NCBI GenBank assembly: GCA_902799905.1
Contig: CADCCB010000015.1
Span: 82,761 to 121,616 of the forward strand
Direction: 5' to 3'
DNA from: an uncultured Prevotellaceae bacterium
GTDB lineage: Bacteria > Bacteroidota > Bacteroidia > Bacteroidales > Bacteroidaceae
Length of the DNA stretch: 38,856 bases
The first letter of the stretch is position 1. Every line of letters begins with the position of its first letter. The notes beneath the pieces were generated by a model, which did not search any database, was not told where the DNA came from, and saw nothing but the letters and a program-made list of their open reading frames with translations. Below, in pieces: positions 1-7,702 of this stretch. The translations under genes were made by a program, and so were the position numbers.

Positions 1-36
1 GAATTCCTCCAACTGCCTGACAGCCACTTTTCTGCA

Positions 37-1647
37 ATGGAGATTTTCCGATGGCTGTGGAAGGTTCTGCAGGGCAATCGCCTGCAGGCCGTGATGAATG
101 CGTGCGTCGGACTGCTGGGTGTCGCCTTGGGATTGTCGTCCGTGTGGGCCATGCAGCGTGCCATCGACACGGCCGCTGGTGTTCGCGAAGGCTCGCTCTA
201 CATGGCGGTAGGTGTGATGGCGGCCCTTATCCTGGGCGAGTTTGCCGTTGGCATCTCGCGCGTTTGGATAAGGAATATCCTTGGCGTGAAGGCACAGAAC
301 CGGATGCAGCAGCACGTCTTGGACCGTCTGCTCCGCTCTGAATGGCGAGGACGGGAGGCGATGCATAGTGGTGACATTGTCAACCGCTTGGAGCATGATG
401 TGAAGACGGTGGTCACGTTCCTCACGGAGACCCTTCCCTCGACTGTCAGCACAGTGGCCATGCTCGTAGGTGCCTTCGTCTATCTGCTCCAGATGGATGT
501 ATGGCTGGCCATAGTCACGGTGGCCATCCTGCCTCTCTTTATCTTGGTAAGTCGCATCTATGTGGCATATATGCGTAAATACAATCGCAGGGTGAGTGAT
601 ACGGAAAGTCTGATTCAGAGTCTGCTCACGGAGACCATGCAGCACCGCATGTTGGTGAAAACGATGGAGGCCGACGCGCAGATGCTTAACCGTCTGGACG
701 GCACGCAGCAGACGCTGCGCCAGTGGGTTCGTAAGCGTACCGCTTTCTCTGTGGCCAGCAATTTCTTCCTGAATCTGGGCTTCTCCATCGGTTTCCTTGT
801 GGCCTTTCTCTGGGGTGCCCTCCGCCTGTATGCCGGCACGCTGACCTTTGGCGGCATGACGGCTTTCCTGCAGTTGGTGAACCGTATACAGGGGCCAGCC
901 CGCGACCTGGCCAAGTTGGTGCCTGCCTTTGTGAGTGTCTTTACTGCAGCCGAGCGTCTGATGGAGTTGGAGCAGACGCCTGAGGAGAAGCAGGGTGAGC
1001 CGCAATTGTTGCCAGCCCCTTGTGGTGTGCGCTTTGAGCATGTGACCTACGGTTATGGTGCGCCAGGCCAGCAGCCAGTCCTTCAGGATTTCACCTTCGA
1101 CTTCCCACCAGGCTCGTGTACAGCCGTCATGGGTGAGACTGGTTCTGGCAAGACCACCCTCATCCGCTTGCTCCTGTCACTGGTTCGTCCTCAGCAAGGA
1201 GAAATAATGATAAATAACTTTTCCCTCAATAATCTTCATCGCTGCAACTTTGTCTATGTGCCGCAAGGCAACACCCTGCTCAGCGGCACGCTGCGCGAGA
1301 ACCTGATGTTGGGCAATCCCCAGGCCACCGACGGACAGATGCTTGAAGCCCTCAGGCTGGCTTGTGCTGACTTTGTGGACGATTTTCCAGGTGGTCTTGA
1401 CACCCGCTTCTCTGAACAGGGTGGCGGGCTCAGTGAGGGGCAGGCCCAGCGCGTGGCCATAGCCCGTGCCCTATTGCGTCCAGGCAGCATCCTGCTACTT
1501 GATGAAGCCACCAGTGCCCTTGATGTGGAAACAGAGAAGAAGGTGCTGGAAAATATTCTCAGCGACCATCGTCGCACCGTCATCTTCGTCACCCATCGAC
1601 CTGCTGTTGTTGATTATTGCGACCAAGTGCTTCGCATTCCCCAATAA
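37..1647 (+). CDS. ABC exporter, fused permease-ATPase (MsbA/MdlB-like)
   Basis: Inner-membrane ABC exporter half-transporter: an N-terminal transmembrane domain with about six hydrophobic helices (roughly residues 15-290) followed by a nucleotide-binding domain. Visible motifs are Walker A GETGSGKTT (residues 366-374), the signature LSEGQAQR, Walker B ILLLDEATSALD and the switch histidine in VTHR. The 536 residues are slightly short for the family (about 580). The reading frame stays open to base 1 without a stop, so the true start may lie upstream of the window; ATG 37 is only the first in-frame ATG. Such half-transporters work as homo- or heterodimers, so a partner gene could sit just upstream. 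The substrate cannot be inferred; lipid, peptide and drug exporters all share this layout. No gene follows for about 600 bp. Confidence 0.9.
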   Translation: MEIFRWLWKVLQGNRLQAVMNACVGLLGVALGLSSVWAMQRAIDTAAGVREGSLYMAVGVMAALILGEFAVGISRVWIRNILGVKAQNRMQQHVLDRLLRSEWRGREAMHSGDIVNRLEHDVKTVVTFLTETLPSTVSTVAMLVGAFVYLLQMDVWLAIVTVAILPLFILVSRIYVAYMRKYNRRVSDTESLIQSLLTETMQHRMLVKTMEADAQMLNRLDGTQQTLRQWVRKRTAFSVASNFFLNLGFSIGFLVAFLWGALRLYAGTLTFGGMTAFLQLVNRIQGPARDLAKLVPAFVSVFTAAERLMELEQTPEEKQGEPQLLPAPCGVRFEHVTYGYGAPGQQPVLQDFTFDFPPGSCTAVMGETGSGKTTLIRLLLSLVRPQQGEIMINNFSLNNLHRCNFVYVPQGNTLLSGTLRENLMLGNPQATDGQMLEALRLACADFVDDFPGGLDTRFSEQGGGLSEGQAQRVAIARALLRPGSILLLDEATSALDVETEKKVLENILSDHRRTVIFVTHRPAVVDYCDQVLRIPQ

Positions 1648-1745
1648 GTCGAGTAGGCATTTGCAAGTTGAAGAATGCCTGTTAACTCCCTGCTGGAATA
1701 GCGCCCCTCTGACAAAGGATTGGTTTGTGTGAGTTGAAGAGATAT

Positions 1746-1786
1746 TTCCTTCAGGAACAAAACAACTTGTTTTGTTCTGAAAGGAA
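1746..1786. repeat. 41-bp AT-rich palindrome, copy 1
   Basis: Perfect 11-base arms GAACAAAACAA and TTGTTTTGTTC surround a single central C (1766). After three unpaired positions the symmetry continues with TTCCTT/AAGGAA, giving a 41-bp dyad. A second, shorter relative lies 66 bp downstream (centre to centre). It could be a protein-binding site or a bidirectional hairpin; no T-run follows it, so a normal terminator is unlikely. Confidence 0.65.
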
Positions 1787-1822
1787 TGCTTCCTTACCAT
1801 CGAAGAAATAGTCTTAACAAGA

Positions 1823-1841
1823 ACAAAACAAGTTGTTTTGT
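1823..1841. repeat. AT-rich palindrome, copy 2
   Basis: Perfect 9-base arms ACAAAACAA/TTGTTTTGT around a central G (1832). The core matches the palindrome centred at 1766 except for the central base, and the preceding GA is also shared (GAACAAAACAA at 1821-1831). Two copies at a fixed 66-bp spacing suggest a paired binding site, but no regulator is known for it here. Confidence 0.6.
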
Positions 1842-2171
1842 AGTTATAGGTGATATGCCTTCAATATAAGTGGCTTATTATCAGTACCTTAATGTCCCAT
1901 CTTACAATGGTGTAGGTTGGTGTAACTTTGCAAAAAAGATACACCGATGCATCTCTCTGTAAATCAAATAGATAAACTGCAAAGTGTAACTTTGTACCTT
2001 TTTTGATGATTTTCAAAAATGAAAAGTTGGATGAGCACATCTTCGGGACTAAGGTCGAGTGGGAGGTCGTTTTCATACTTGCGAAAGGTATTGTGCTTTT
2101 GGGGCACCTCTATAATAAATAAGGTGGAATAGTTAAAAGTGTGTTAATGCCTTCAGAAAGTCGCCAAAATA

Positions 2172-2203
2172 TTTGGTTGGTATCATAAAAATGTCTACTT
2201 TTG
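2172..2203 (+). promoter_or_regulatory. Bacteroidetes-type promoter of the efflux operon
   Basis: A TTTG at 2172-2175 (minus-33) and TACTTTTG at 2196-2203 (minus-7, consensus TAnnTTTG) are separated by 20 bases, the spacing known for the Bacteroidetes primary sigma factor. It is the only well-formed promoter upstream of the ATPase gene at 2262 and would give a leader of about 50 bases. The inverted repeat at 2205-2228 begins immediately after the minus-7 box, covering the likely start of transcription. Confidence 0.8.
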
Positions 2204-2204
2204 C

Positions 2205-2228
2205 AGTGTACTATTAAAGTAGTACACT
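2205..2228. promoter_or_regulatory. YtrA/GntR-type operator
   Basis: Perfect 9-base inverted repeat AGTGTACTA and TAGTACACT with a 6-base spacer, placed directly behind the minus-7 box. Read as AGTGTA-N12-TACACT it closely resembles the operator I recall for Bacillus subtilis YtrA (AGTGTA-N13-TACACT). The third gene of this operon (3904-4260) encodes a YtrA-type GntR protein, so negative autoregulation of the operon is a well-supported inference: bound repressor would block the transcription start. Confidence 0.75.
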
Positions 2229-2261
2229 AATATAGACTGTTTTTTAAGTTATTAATAAGTT

Positions 2262-3083
2262 ATGATCAACGTAAACAACATCAGTTTCAAGTATGCCGGA
2301 CAGAAGCGTCTGGTCTTTGAAGACTTCAGCCTCAGTCTGGAGGAGAACCGTATCTACGGCCTTCTTGGCAAGAACGGGATGGGCAAGTCGACATTGCTCT
2401 ATCTGATTGCTGGTCTGCTGCGCCCCACTAAGGGTACCGTTTGTTGCGAATCAGTAGTAACCTGCAAGCGAGAGGCAGAGACTCTACAGGAGATATTCCT
2501 TGTGCCAGAGGAGTTTGACTTGCCCAGTATGACATTGAATAAGTACGCTCGCCTGATGGAGGACTTCTATCCGCGATTCAGTCGTGAGGTGCTTGAGCGC
2601 TGCCTGAAGGATTTTGAACTGTCAACTGATTTGAACCTGAGCAATCTGTCGATGGGACAGAAGAAAAAGGTGTTCATGAGTATTGCTTTGGCTGCACAGA
2701 CCCGCTATCTGCTGATGGACGAGCCCACCAACGGACTCGATATCCCCTCGAAAAGCCAGTTCCGCAAGGTGGTGGCCGAGAATATGAGTGAAGACCGCAT
2801 GCTGATTATCTCTACCCATCAGGTGCATGATGTTGAGGCTCTGCTCGATCATGTCATGATCCTGACGGAAAGAGAACTGCTGCTCAATGCCAGTGTGGCT
2901 GAGATTACTGAGAAGTATGCCTTTGAGATGCGAATGCCGCAGGAAATGGATGACACCGTGATCTATGCAGAGCCGTCGCTGCAAGGCAATATTGCTATGG
3001 TGCGCCGCACGGCCGATATGCCTGAGACGCAAGTGAACTTGGAACTATTGTTTAACGCTGTAACGAAAGGATTGGTAAAATGA
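2262..3083 (+). CDS. ABC transporter ATP-binding protein (YtrB-like)
   Basis: Cytoplasmic ATPase subunit of an ABC transporter. It shows Walker A GKNGMGKST (residues 36-44), signature LSMGQKKK, Walker B YLLMDEPTNGLD and the switch histidine in STHQ; the roughly 70-residue C-terminal tail is typical of the YtrB/CcmA branch. The start ATG follows an A+T-rich leader without a Shine-Dalgarno site, normal for this phylum. It is the first gene of a plus-strand operon; its TGA overlaps the ATG of the permease gene by 4 bases, implying coupled translation. Together with the next two genes it forms the ATPase-permease-GntR arrangement of YtrA-regulated loci. The substrate is unknown; in Firmicutes such systems respond to cell-wall-active compounds. 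Confidence 0.9.
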   Translation: MINVNNISFKYAGQKRLVFEDFSLSLEENRIYGLLGKNGMGKSTLLYLIAGLLRPTKGTVCCESVVTCKREAETLQEIFLVPEEFDLPSMTLNKYARLMEDFYPRFSREVLERCLKDFELSTDLNLSNLSMGQKKKVFMSIALAAQTRYLLMDEPTNGLDIPSKSQFRKVVAENMSEDRMLIISTHQVHDVEALLDHVMILTERELLLNASVAEITEKYAFEMRMPQEMDDTVIYAEPSLQGNIAMVRRTADMPETQVNLELLFNAVTKGLVK

Positions 3084-3907
3084 AAAACTTTGATATGACA
3101 CGCTTCGGCCGTGTGCTGAAACTTGACTTCGTTGAGGGATATAAGCCCATGTTGTGGGGTGCGCTCTGCATGATGCTGCTTTATCTGTTCTTCTTTTGGT
3201 TTGCCCATAACATCGGAATGCATGAAAGCATTTATGATGCCCCACAGGATGTGACAATGTTACGTGTTCGTACCATTTGTGAGGCAGTGGGTGCTTTCAG
3301 CCTTATGGCCTGTTTCATCTTCTTCCTGATTTCTGCCAGTACCCTTTTTCGTGGTGAGCAGAAAAAGCAAAAGCGTATTGCGTGGCTGATGCTGCCTGCA
3401 TCGAATCAGGAAAAATTCCTGTCACGCTGGATTTACTTGGTGGCCTTCTCGCTGGTAGGTGGATTGCTGCCGTTCTTCGTGGCCGATGGTGTTCACATCG
3501 CTTATCTTTGGATGACTGACAATCCCGTGATGTGTACGACTAAATGGTTCTTCAATATGATGCCGCATGTGTCGGATTATGGTGGTGTGACCATCAACGA
3601 TTGGCTGAGTACTATCATGGAGTATAGTTTTGTGATAGGCATTCACTCCTTCTATTTGCTTGGAGGCGTGTTCTTCAAGAAGTTCCATTTCATTGCAGCA
3701 TCTGCCGTAGTGGTGATTGCATTTGCGGCCTTTGTTGCATGTATAAATATGTTTACCGATCCAGGTCAGCCTAGCGATATCAGTCATACTGCCTATTATA
3801 TCACCGTGACGGTATTCTGGACGTTGGCTGTTATCCTCTTCACTTGGCTTGCCTACTATCTGTTCTGCCGCTGGCAGGTTGTCACACATAAATTTGCAAA
3901 TATATGA
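3080..3907 (+). CDS. ABC transporter permease, integral membrane protein
   Basis: 275-residue membrane protein with about six hydrophobic segments, among them residues near 25-40, 70-90, 115-135, 185-205, 210-225 and 245-265. It has no ATPase or enzymatic motif. It overlaps the ATPase gene in front by 4 bases (ATGA) and the GntR gene behind by 4 bases (ATGA), so it is almost certainly the membrane partner of the YtrB-like ATPase. I do not recognise a named family beyond ABC-2-type permeases. The substrate is not deducible from sequence. Expression should follow the YtrA-like operator at 2205-2228. Confidence 0.8.
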   Translation: MKNFDMTRFGRVLKLDFVEGYKPMLWGALCMMLLYLFFFWFAHNIGMHESIYDAPQDVTMLRVRTICEAVGAFSLMACFIFFLISASTLFRGEQKKQKRIAWLMLPASNQEKFLSRWIYLVAFSLVGGLLPFFVADGVHIAYLWMTDNPVMCTTKWFFNMMPHVSDYGGVTINDWLSTIMEYSFVIGIHSFYLLGGVFFKKFHFIAASAVVVIAFAAFVACINMFTDPGQPSDISHTAYYITVTVFWTLAVILFTWLAYYLFCRWQVVTHKFANI

Positions 3908-4260
3908 TCTTCAATTCTGATAAACCAATATATGTCCAGATGGCCGACCGCCTGTGCGATGAGATACTGGCAGGTACCTACAAGGACGATGACCGTATTC
4001 CGTCGGTAAGGGAGTATGCCGTGCTGTTGGAGGTGAATACCAATACGGCGGTGAAGGCCTATGACGAACTGGCTCGCGCGAACATTATATATAATAAGCG
4101 GGGTCTGGGCTACTTTGTCACCAAAGGGGCGAAGAAGCAGATCCTGAAAGAGCGCAAGCTGGTGTTCATGAAAGAGCGTCTGCCCGAATTGTTCCGTCAG
4201 ATGCAGTTGCTGGGCATTACGTTAGAAGATGTTAAAGAAGTGTACGATATGCAACAATAA
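3904..4260 (+). CDS. GntR-family repressor, YtrA subfamily
   Basis: 118-residue transcription factor consisting of one GntR winged helix-turn-helix (about residues 5-75, starting 'KPIYVQMADRLCDEI' with the recognition segment 'VREYAVLLEVNTNTA') and a short helical C-terminal tail instead of a large effector domain, which defines the YtrA subfamily. It overlaps the permease gene by 4 bases. YtrA-type proteins usually repress the ABC operon in which they lie; the matching operator is present at the promoter of this operon (2205-2228). The inducing signal is unknown. Because only 63 bases separate it from the MacB-type ATPase gene, it may control the whole efflux block. Confidence 0.9.
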   Translation: MIFNSDKPIYVQMADRLCDEILAGTYKDDDRIPSVREYAVLLEVNTNTAVKAYDELARANIIYNKRGLGYFVTKGAKKQILKERKLVFMKERLPELFRQMQLLGITLEDVKEVYDMQQ

Positions 4261-4323
4261 TAGTCCTCCTTGCGTCTAATGGATGAACAATAACAAGTTG
4301 CATAGTGAATAAAGCATAGCGTG

Positions 4324-5043
4324 ATGATACACTTAGAAAATGTCAATAAGACCTACAAAGGAGCACAGCCTCTCCATGTGCTGAAAGGCATCAACCTCGA
4401 CATCGCGAAGGGTGAGTTTGTCAGTATCATGGGAGCATCGGGGTCAGGAAAGTCTACGTTGCTGAATATTCTCGGCATTCTGGACAAATATGACTCAGGT
4501 GTCTACGAACTCAATGGGGTTCTCATCAAGAATCTCTCAGAGAGTAGGGCTGCTGAATACCGTAATCGGATGATTGGGTTTATCTTCCAGTCGTTCAATC
4601 TGATCAACTTTAAGACTGCTGTAGAAAATGTGGAGTTGCCGCTCTTTTATCAAGGGGTGTCGCGTAGGAAGCGACACACCCTTGCTTTGGAGTATCTGGA
4701 GAGGCTTGGACTCCTGGATTGGGCATCCCACTATCCCAACGAACTCAGTGGTGGTCAGAGACAGCGTGTGGCCATAGCCCGTGCACTCATCACCCATCCG
4801 CAAATCATTTTGGCCGACGAGCCTACGGGCGCACTCGATTCGAAGACATCGGTCGAGGTGATGCAACTACTCAAGCGACTGAATCAGGACGACGGAATGA
4901 CCATCGTGGTGGTGACTCACGAGAGCGGAGTGGCCAACGAGACAAATAAGATTGTGCATATCAAGGATGGCGTTATCGGGCAGATTGATGAGAACCTGAA
5001 CCACGATGCCTCGCCATTCGGAAGTGGAGGACTCATGAAATAA
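4324..5043 (+). CDS. MacB/LolD-type ABC ATPase
   Basis: 239-residue cytoplasmic ATPase of the MacB/LolD/FtsE branch: Walker A GASGSGKST (residues 37-45), Q-loop in 'FIFQSFNLI', signature LSGGQRQR, Walker B ILADEPTGALD, switch histidine in VVTHE. A GTG directly precedes the ATG in frame (4321); I prefer the ATG. The next two genes encode MacB-type permeases and the two after that a membrane fusion protein and a TolC homologue, so this ATPase powers a tripartite efflux pump. Unlike E. coli MacB, ATPase and permease are separate polypeptides, as is usual in Bacteroidetes. The downstream spacer consists of a 9-bp tandem repeat. Confidence 0.92.
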   Translation: MIHLENVNKTYKGAQPLHVLKGINLDIAKGEFVSIMGASGSGKSTLLNILGILDKYDSGVYELNGVLIKNLSESRAAEYRNRMIGFIFQSFNLINFKTAVENVELPLFYQGVSRRKRHTLALEYLERLGLLDWASHYPNELSGGQRQRVAIARALITHPQIILADEPTGALDSKTSVEVMQLLKRLNQDDGMTIVVVTHESGVANETNKIVHIKDGVIGQIDENLNHDASPFGSGGLMK

Positions 5044-5044
5044 A

Positions 5045-5116
5045 CTAGAAACTCTAGATTATCTAGAATATCTAGAAAGTCTAGAATATCTAGAAAGTCT
5101 AGTAAAACTAGAAGAT
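5045..5116 (+). repeat. 9-bp tandem repeat, eight CTAG-headed units
   Basis: Eight consecutive 9-base units each begin with CTAG: CTAGAAACT, CTAGATTAT, CTAGAATAT, CTAGAAAGT, CTAGAATAT, CTAGAAAGT, CTAGTAAAA, CTAGAAGAT. They fill the whole spacer between the ATPase stop (5043) and the permease start (5118). The embedded TAG stops several frames, so the array is not coding. It could vary in copy number by slippage and change spacing within the mRNA. Confidence 0.9.
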
Positions 5117-5117
5117 T

Positions 5118-6359
5118 ATGCGAGATATCATAATAGAAATATGGTCGACTGCCAGGAGAAATAAACTCCGCACGACGCTCACGGGCTTTGCAGTGGCGTG
5201 GGGCATCTTCATGCTCATTGTGCTGCTGGGAGCCGGCAACGGCCTCATCAATGCCAACTTGAAACAGAGCGACCGTTTCCTTTCGTCATCGATGGTGGTG
5301 TATGGCGGTTGGACGTCGAAGGCCTATCAGGGACTGAAAGAGGGACGCGACATCCGTCTGCACGAGCGCGATATGGAGATTACCTCCACTGAGTTTGCTG
5401 AGAATGTCGACGATGTGGGTGCTAATTATGCCACCTCGGCTACCATTAGTCACGGGCAGCAGTACATCTCACCCATCATCTGTGGCGTTTATCCCAACCA
5501 CATACAAATCAACAAGGTTCAGATGCTTAATGGCCGCTTCATCAATGAAATTGACCTGAAGAATAGTCGTAAGGTGCTTGTCTTGAGCAACAAGCAGGCG
5601 AAGGAACTGAAATGCCGCATTGGCGACTTTGTGAATGTGGGCAACTTCGCTTTCAAAGTGGTGGGCATCTATAAGGAGAACGAAAACGGACGTGCCGACG
5701 TGTTCGGTAGTTACTCGGCCATCAAGCGCATCTATGGTGCAAAAACCGACGATGCCGGCCGCATTGAGTTCACCTTTCATGGCCTGCCAACAGAGGAAGC
5801 CAATGAAGCCTTTGAGAGGGACTACCGTCACCGTCTGAATGCTGAGCATCAGGCACACCCTGACGACGAAGATGCCGTCTGGCTTTGGAACCGCTTCACT
5901 CAGAACTTGCAGATGGAGAAGGGTATAGGCATCATCCGCACAGCACTCTGGATTGTGGGACTCTTCACACTGCTCAGCGGTATCGTGGGCGTCTCTAACA
6001 TTATGCTCATCACAGTGAAGGAACGTACTCACGAGTTCGGCATCCGTAAGGCCATTGGTGCAAAGCCTTGGGGCATCTTGAAACTCATCATCATCGAGAG
6101 TGTCATCATTACCACGTTCTTTGGCTATATCGGTATGGTGTTGGGTGTCGCTGCAAACGAATATATGGATGCGACGTTAGGGCATGAGACCATCGACACA
6201 GGATTGTTCAAAGCCACAATGTTCCTCGACCCCACAGTGGGACTCGATGTCTGTTTTGAAGCCACGATGGTGATGATTCTTGCAGGTACCCTTGCCGGAC
6301 TCATCCCTGCCTTTAAAGCAAGTAGGATTCTGCCCATAGAGGCGTTGCGTGCTGACTAG
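5118..6359 (+). CDS. MacB-type ABC permease 1 (FtsX domain)
   Basis: 413-residue inner-membrane permease with MacB topology: an N-terminal transmembrane helix ('AVAWGIFMLIVLLGAGNGL', about 25-45), a large periplasmic domain (about 50-275), then three C-terminal helices (about 280-300, 328-350, 375-400) forming the FtsX domain. It contains the conserved 'GIVGVSNIMLITVKERTHEFGIRKAIGAKP' region (cited here only as the family hallmark around residue 290-320). It is homologous along its length to the next gene, suggesting an ancient duplication that gives a heterodimeric permease. MacB-type systems move substrates from periplasm through TolC by mechanotransmission. No defect was seen. Confidence 0.92.
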   Translation: MRDIIIEIWSTARRNKLRTTLTGFAVAWGIFMLIVLLGAGNGLINANLKQSDRFLSSSMVVYGGWTSKAYQGLKEGRDIRLHERDMEITSTEFAENVDDVGANYATSATISHGQQYISPIICGVYPNHIQINKVQMLNGRFINEIDLKNSRKVLVLSNKQAKELKCRIGDFVNVGNFAFKVVGIYKENENGRADVFGSYSAIKRIYGAKTDDAGRIEFTFHGLPTEEANEAFERDYRHRLNAEHQAHPDDEDAVWLWNRFTQNLQMEKGIGIIRTALWIVGLFTLLSGIVGVSNIMLITVKERTHEFGIRKAIGAKPWGILKLIIIESVIITTFFGYIGMVLGVAANEYMDATLGHETIDTGLFKATMFLDPTVGLDVCFEATMVMILAGTLAGLIPAFKASRILPIEALRAD

Positions 6360-6393
6360 TCGAAATGGTGAAACTGGAAATACTATTAGACTC
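6355..6393 (+). repeat. Degenerate CTAG-type 9-bp repeat in spacer
   Basis: The spacer between the two permease genes can be read in 9-base steps as ACTAGTCGA, AATGGTGAA, ACTGGAAAT, ACTATTAGA. These look like decayed units of the CTAG array found at 5045-5116. The likeness is by eye and weak for the middle units. Confidence 0.35.
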
Positions 6394-7641
6394 ATGAGAT
6401 TAGATTTAGATACATATAGGGAAATCATTGACACGCTGACCCGTAATAAGTCACGGTCGTTTCTTACAGGCTTTGGCGTGTTCTGGGGCATCTTTATGCT
6501 TGTGGCACTGATGGGTGGCGGCAACGGACTGAAAGAACTGCTTCAGCAGAATTTCGCTGGATTTGCTACCAATAGTGCCTTGGTGTGGGCACAGCCTACA
6601 AGCAAGGCCTATAAGGGATTCCGCAAGGGGCGTATGTGGACGATGGACTACAAGGATGTTGACCGTATTCGTCGCAGTGTCCCAGAACTCGACGTTGTCA
6701 CCCCCCTGCTTTTCTCGAACGGTGGTACTGCCTACTATGGTGACCGTAAGGCTACCGTCGGTGTTAGCGGAGCAATGCCCGACTACCAGCGCGTCAACGA
6801 GCCAAAGTTGTTCTATGGCCGTTACATCGACGATGCCGACATCCGTGATCACCGTAAGGTGTGCGTCATTCAGAAGAAGACCTATAAGGAACTGTTTCCT
6901 GGTGGTGGTGACCCTTGCGGCAAACGGATTCGCATAGATAACATCTACTATCAGATAGTTGGTGTTGACTACAATATGGGTGAAGGTGTCAATATCACGG
7001 GGGAAAACGGTACGGGTGTCATCCTTCCGCTGACCTTTATGCAGCAGGCATACAATCGTGGCAATGCCGTCGATCTGATTGCCGTCACTGGACGAGATGG
7101 TGTGGTGATGTCGAAGGTCACTGACCGCATCCGCGAGACCGTGGCCCGTGCCCATGCTGTTGATCCTACAGACGAACAGGGAGCAATGGTGTTCAATACC
7201 GAGGTGCTCTTCCAGTTGCTCGATAATCTCTTCAAAGGTGTCAACTTCCTTATCTGGCTCGTAGGCTTGGGAACGCTGCTCGCAGGTTCCATCGGTGTGT
7301 CTAACATCATGATGGTGACCGTGCGCGAACGTACTACGGAGATTGGCATCCGGCGTGCTATCGGAGCCAAGCCCAGGATGATACTTTCGCAGATTATCTC
7401 TGAGAGTATTGTGCTGACACAGGTGGCGGGTATGAGCGGCATCCTCTTTGGTGTGCTCATCCTGCAGATGCTGGAACTGGCAAATACGGAGGACGGCATC
7501 CTCACCGCTCATTTCCAGGTAGGATTCTGGACGGCCATTGGTGCTGCTGTTGTCATCACTGTCATGGGAGTGCTGGCCGGTCTTGCTCCTGCTGCCCGTG
7601 CCATGAGTATCAAGCCCGTCGATGCAATGAGAGATGAATAA
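6394..7641 (+). CDS. MacB-type ABC permease 2 (FtsX domain)
   Basis: 415-residue paralogue of the preceding permease with the same plan: N-terminal helix around 'FWGIFMLVALMGGGNGL', periplasmic domain, and three C-terminal helices with 'GSIGVSNIMMVTVRERTTEIG'. I chose ATG 6394 rather than the upstream GTG at 6349 because the former gives an N-terminus (MRLDLDTYREIID) that aligns with the paralogue and does not overlap its stop. The two permeases likely pair with a dimer of the MacB-type ATPase. The divergence between the copies in the periplasmic domain suggests specialised roles, for example one face for the adaptor and one for the substrate, but this is inference. Confidence 0.92.
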   Translation: MRLDLDTYREIIDTLTRNKSRSFLTGFGVFWGIFMLVALMGGGNGLKELLQQNFAGFATNSALVWAQPTSKAYKGFRKGRMWTMDYKDVDRIRRSVPELDVVTPLLFSNGGTAYYGDRKATVGVSGAMPDYQRVNEPKLFYGRYIDDADIRDHRKVCVIQKKTYKELFPGGGDPCGKRIRIDNIYYQIVGVDYNMGEGVNITGENGTGVILPLTFMQQAYNRGNAVDLIAVTGRDGVVMSKVTDRIRETVARAHAVDPTDEQGAMVFNTEVLFQLLDNLFKGVNFLIWLVGLGTLLAGSIGVSNIMMVTVRERTTEIGIRRAIGAKPRMILSQIISESIVLTQVAGMSGILFGVLILQMLELANTEDGILTAHFQVGFWTAIGAAVVITVMGVLAGLAPAARAMSIKPVDAMRDE

Positions 7642-7667
7642 CTAGTAAAACTGTTTAGTCATACTAG
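7642..7667 (+). repeat. CTAG-bearing intercistronic sequence
   Basis: The spacer begins with CTAGTAAAACT (7642-7652), identical to bases 5099-5109 at the end of the 9-bp array, and contains another CTAG at 7664-7667. It is therefore a third gene junction in this operon that carries the same repeat family. Confidence 0.45.
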
Positions 7668-7702
7668 CCCCAATAGAAATAAACAAGAAAAAAGATACAA
7701 TT

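Larger units (their letters stand above)
1648..2171. other. Long non-coding stretch between ABC exporter and efflux operon
   Basis: This is the only gap above 300 bases in the window. It holds two related AT-rich palindromes (1746-1786 and 1823-1841), and an 11-base direct repeat GTGTAACTTTG at 1920-1930 and 1984-1994, each containing a TAnnTTTG-type minus-7 sequence but no convincing minus-33 partner. A hairpin with arms AGGCATT/AATGCCT (1655-1661 and 1674-1680) lies just behind the exporter but lacks a T-run. I see no convincing gene; short open frames around 1995-2120 are too short to judge. Confidence 0.6.

Noticed and set aside
1655-1680. Hairpin AGGCATT/AATGCCT as terminator of the ABC exporter
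   Set aside because: The loop is 12 bases and no T-run follows, so intrinsic termination is not supported.
1861-2076. 71-residue minus-strand open frame and short plus-strand frames near 1995-2120
   Set aside because: Low-complexity translations, no recognisable domain and no promoter or coupling. One plus-strand frame reads like protein (DEHIFGTKVEWE) but is under 40 residues and may be a gene remnant; not enough to call.
5045-5116. CTAG array as a CRISPR
   Set aside because: Units are only 9 bases with no unique spacers and no cas genes nearby; it is a simple tandem repeat.
6349-6393. GTG start for the second MacB-type permease
   Set aside because: It would overlap the first permease and translate the CTAG-type spacer; ATG 6394 aligns with the paralogue.
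6451-7512. 353-residue minus-strand open frame
   Set aside because: Shadow of the second MacB-type permease, whose plus-strand protein has clear family motifs; the antisense protein is His/Asp-rich without a domain.
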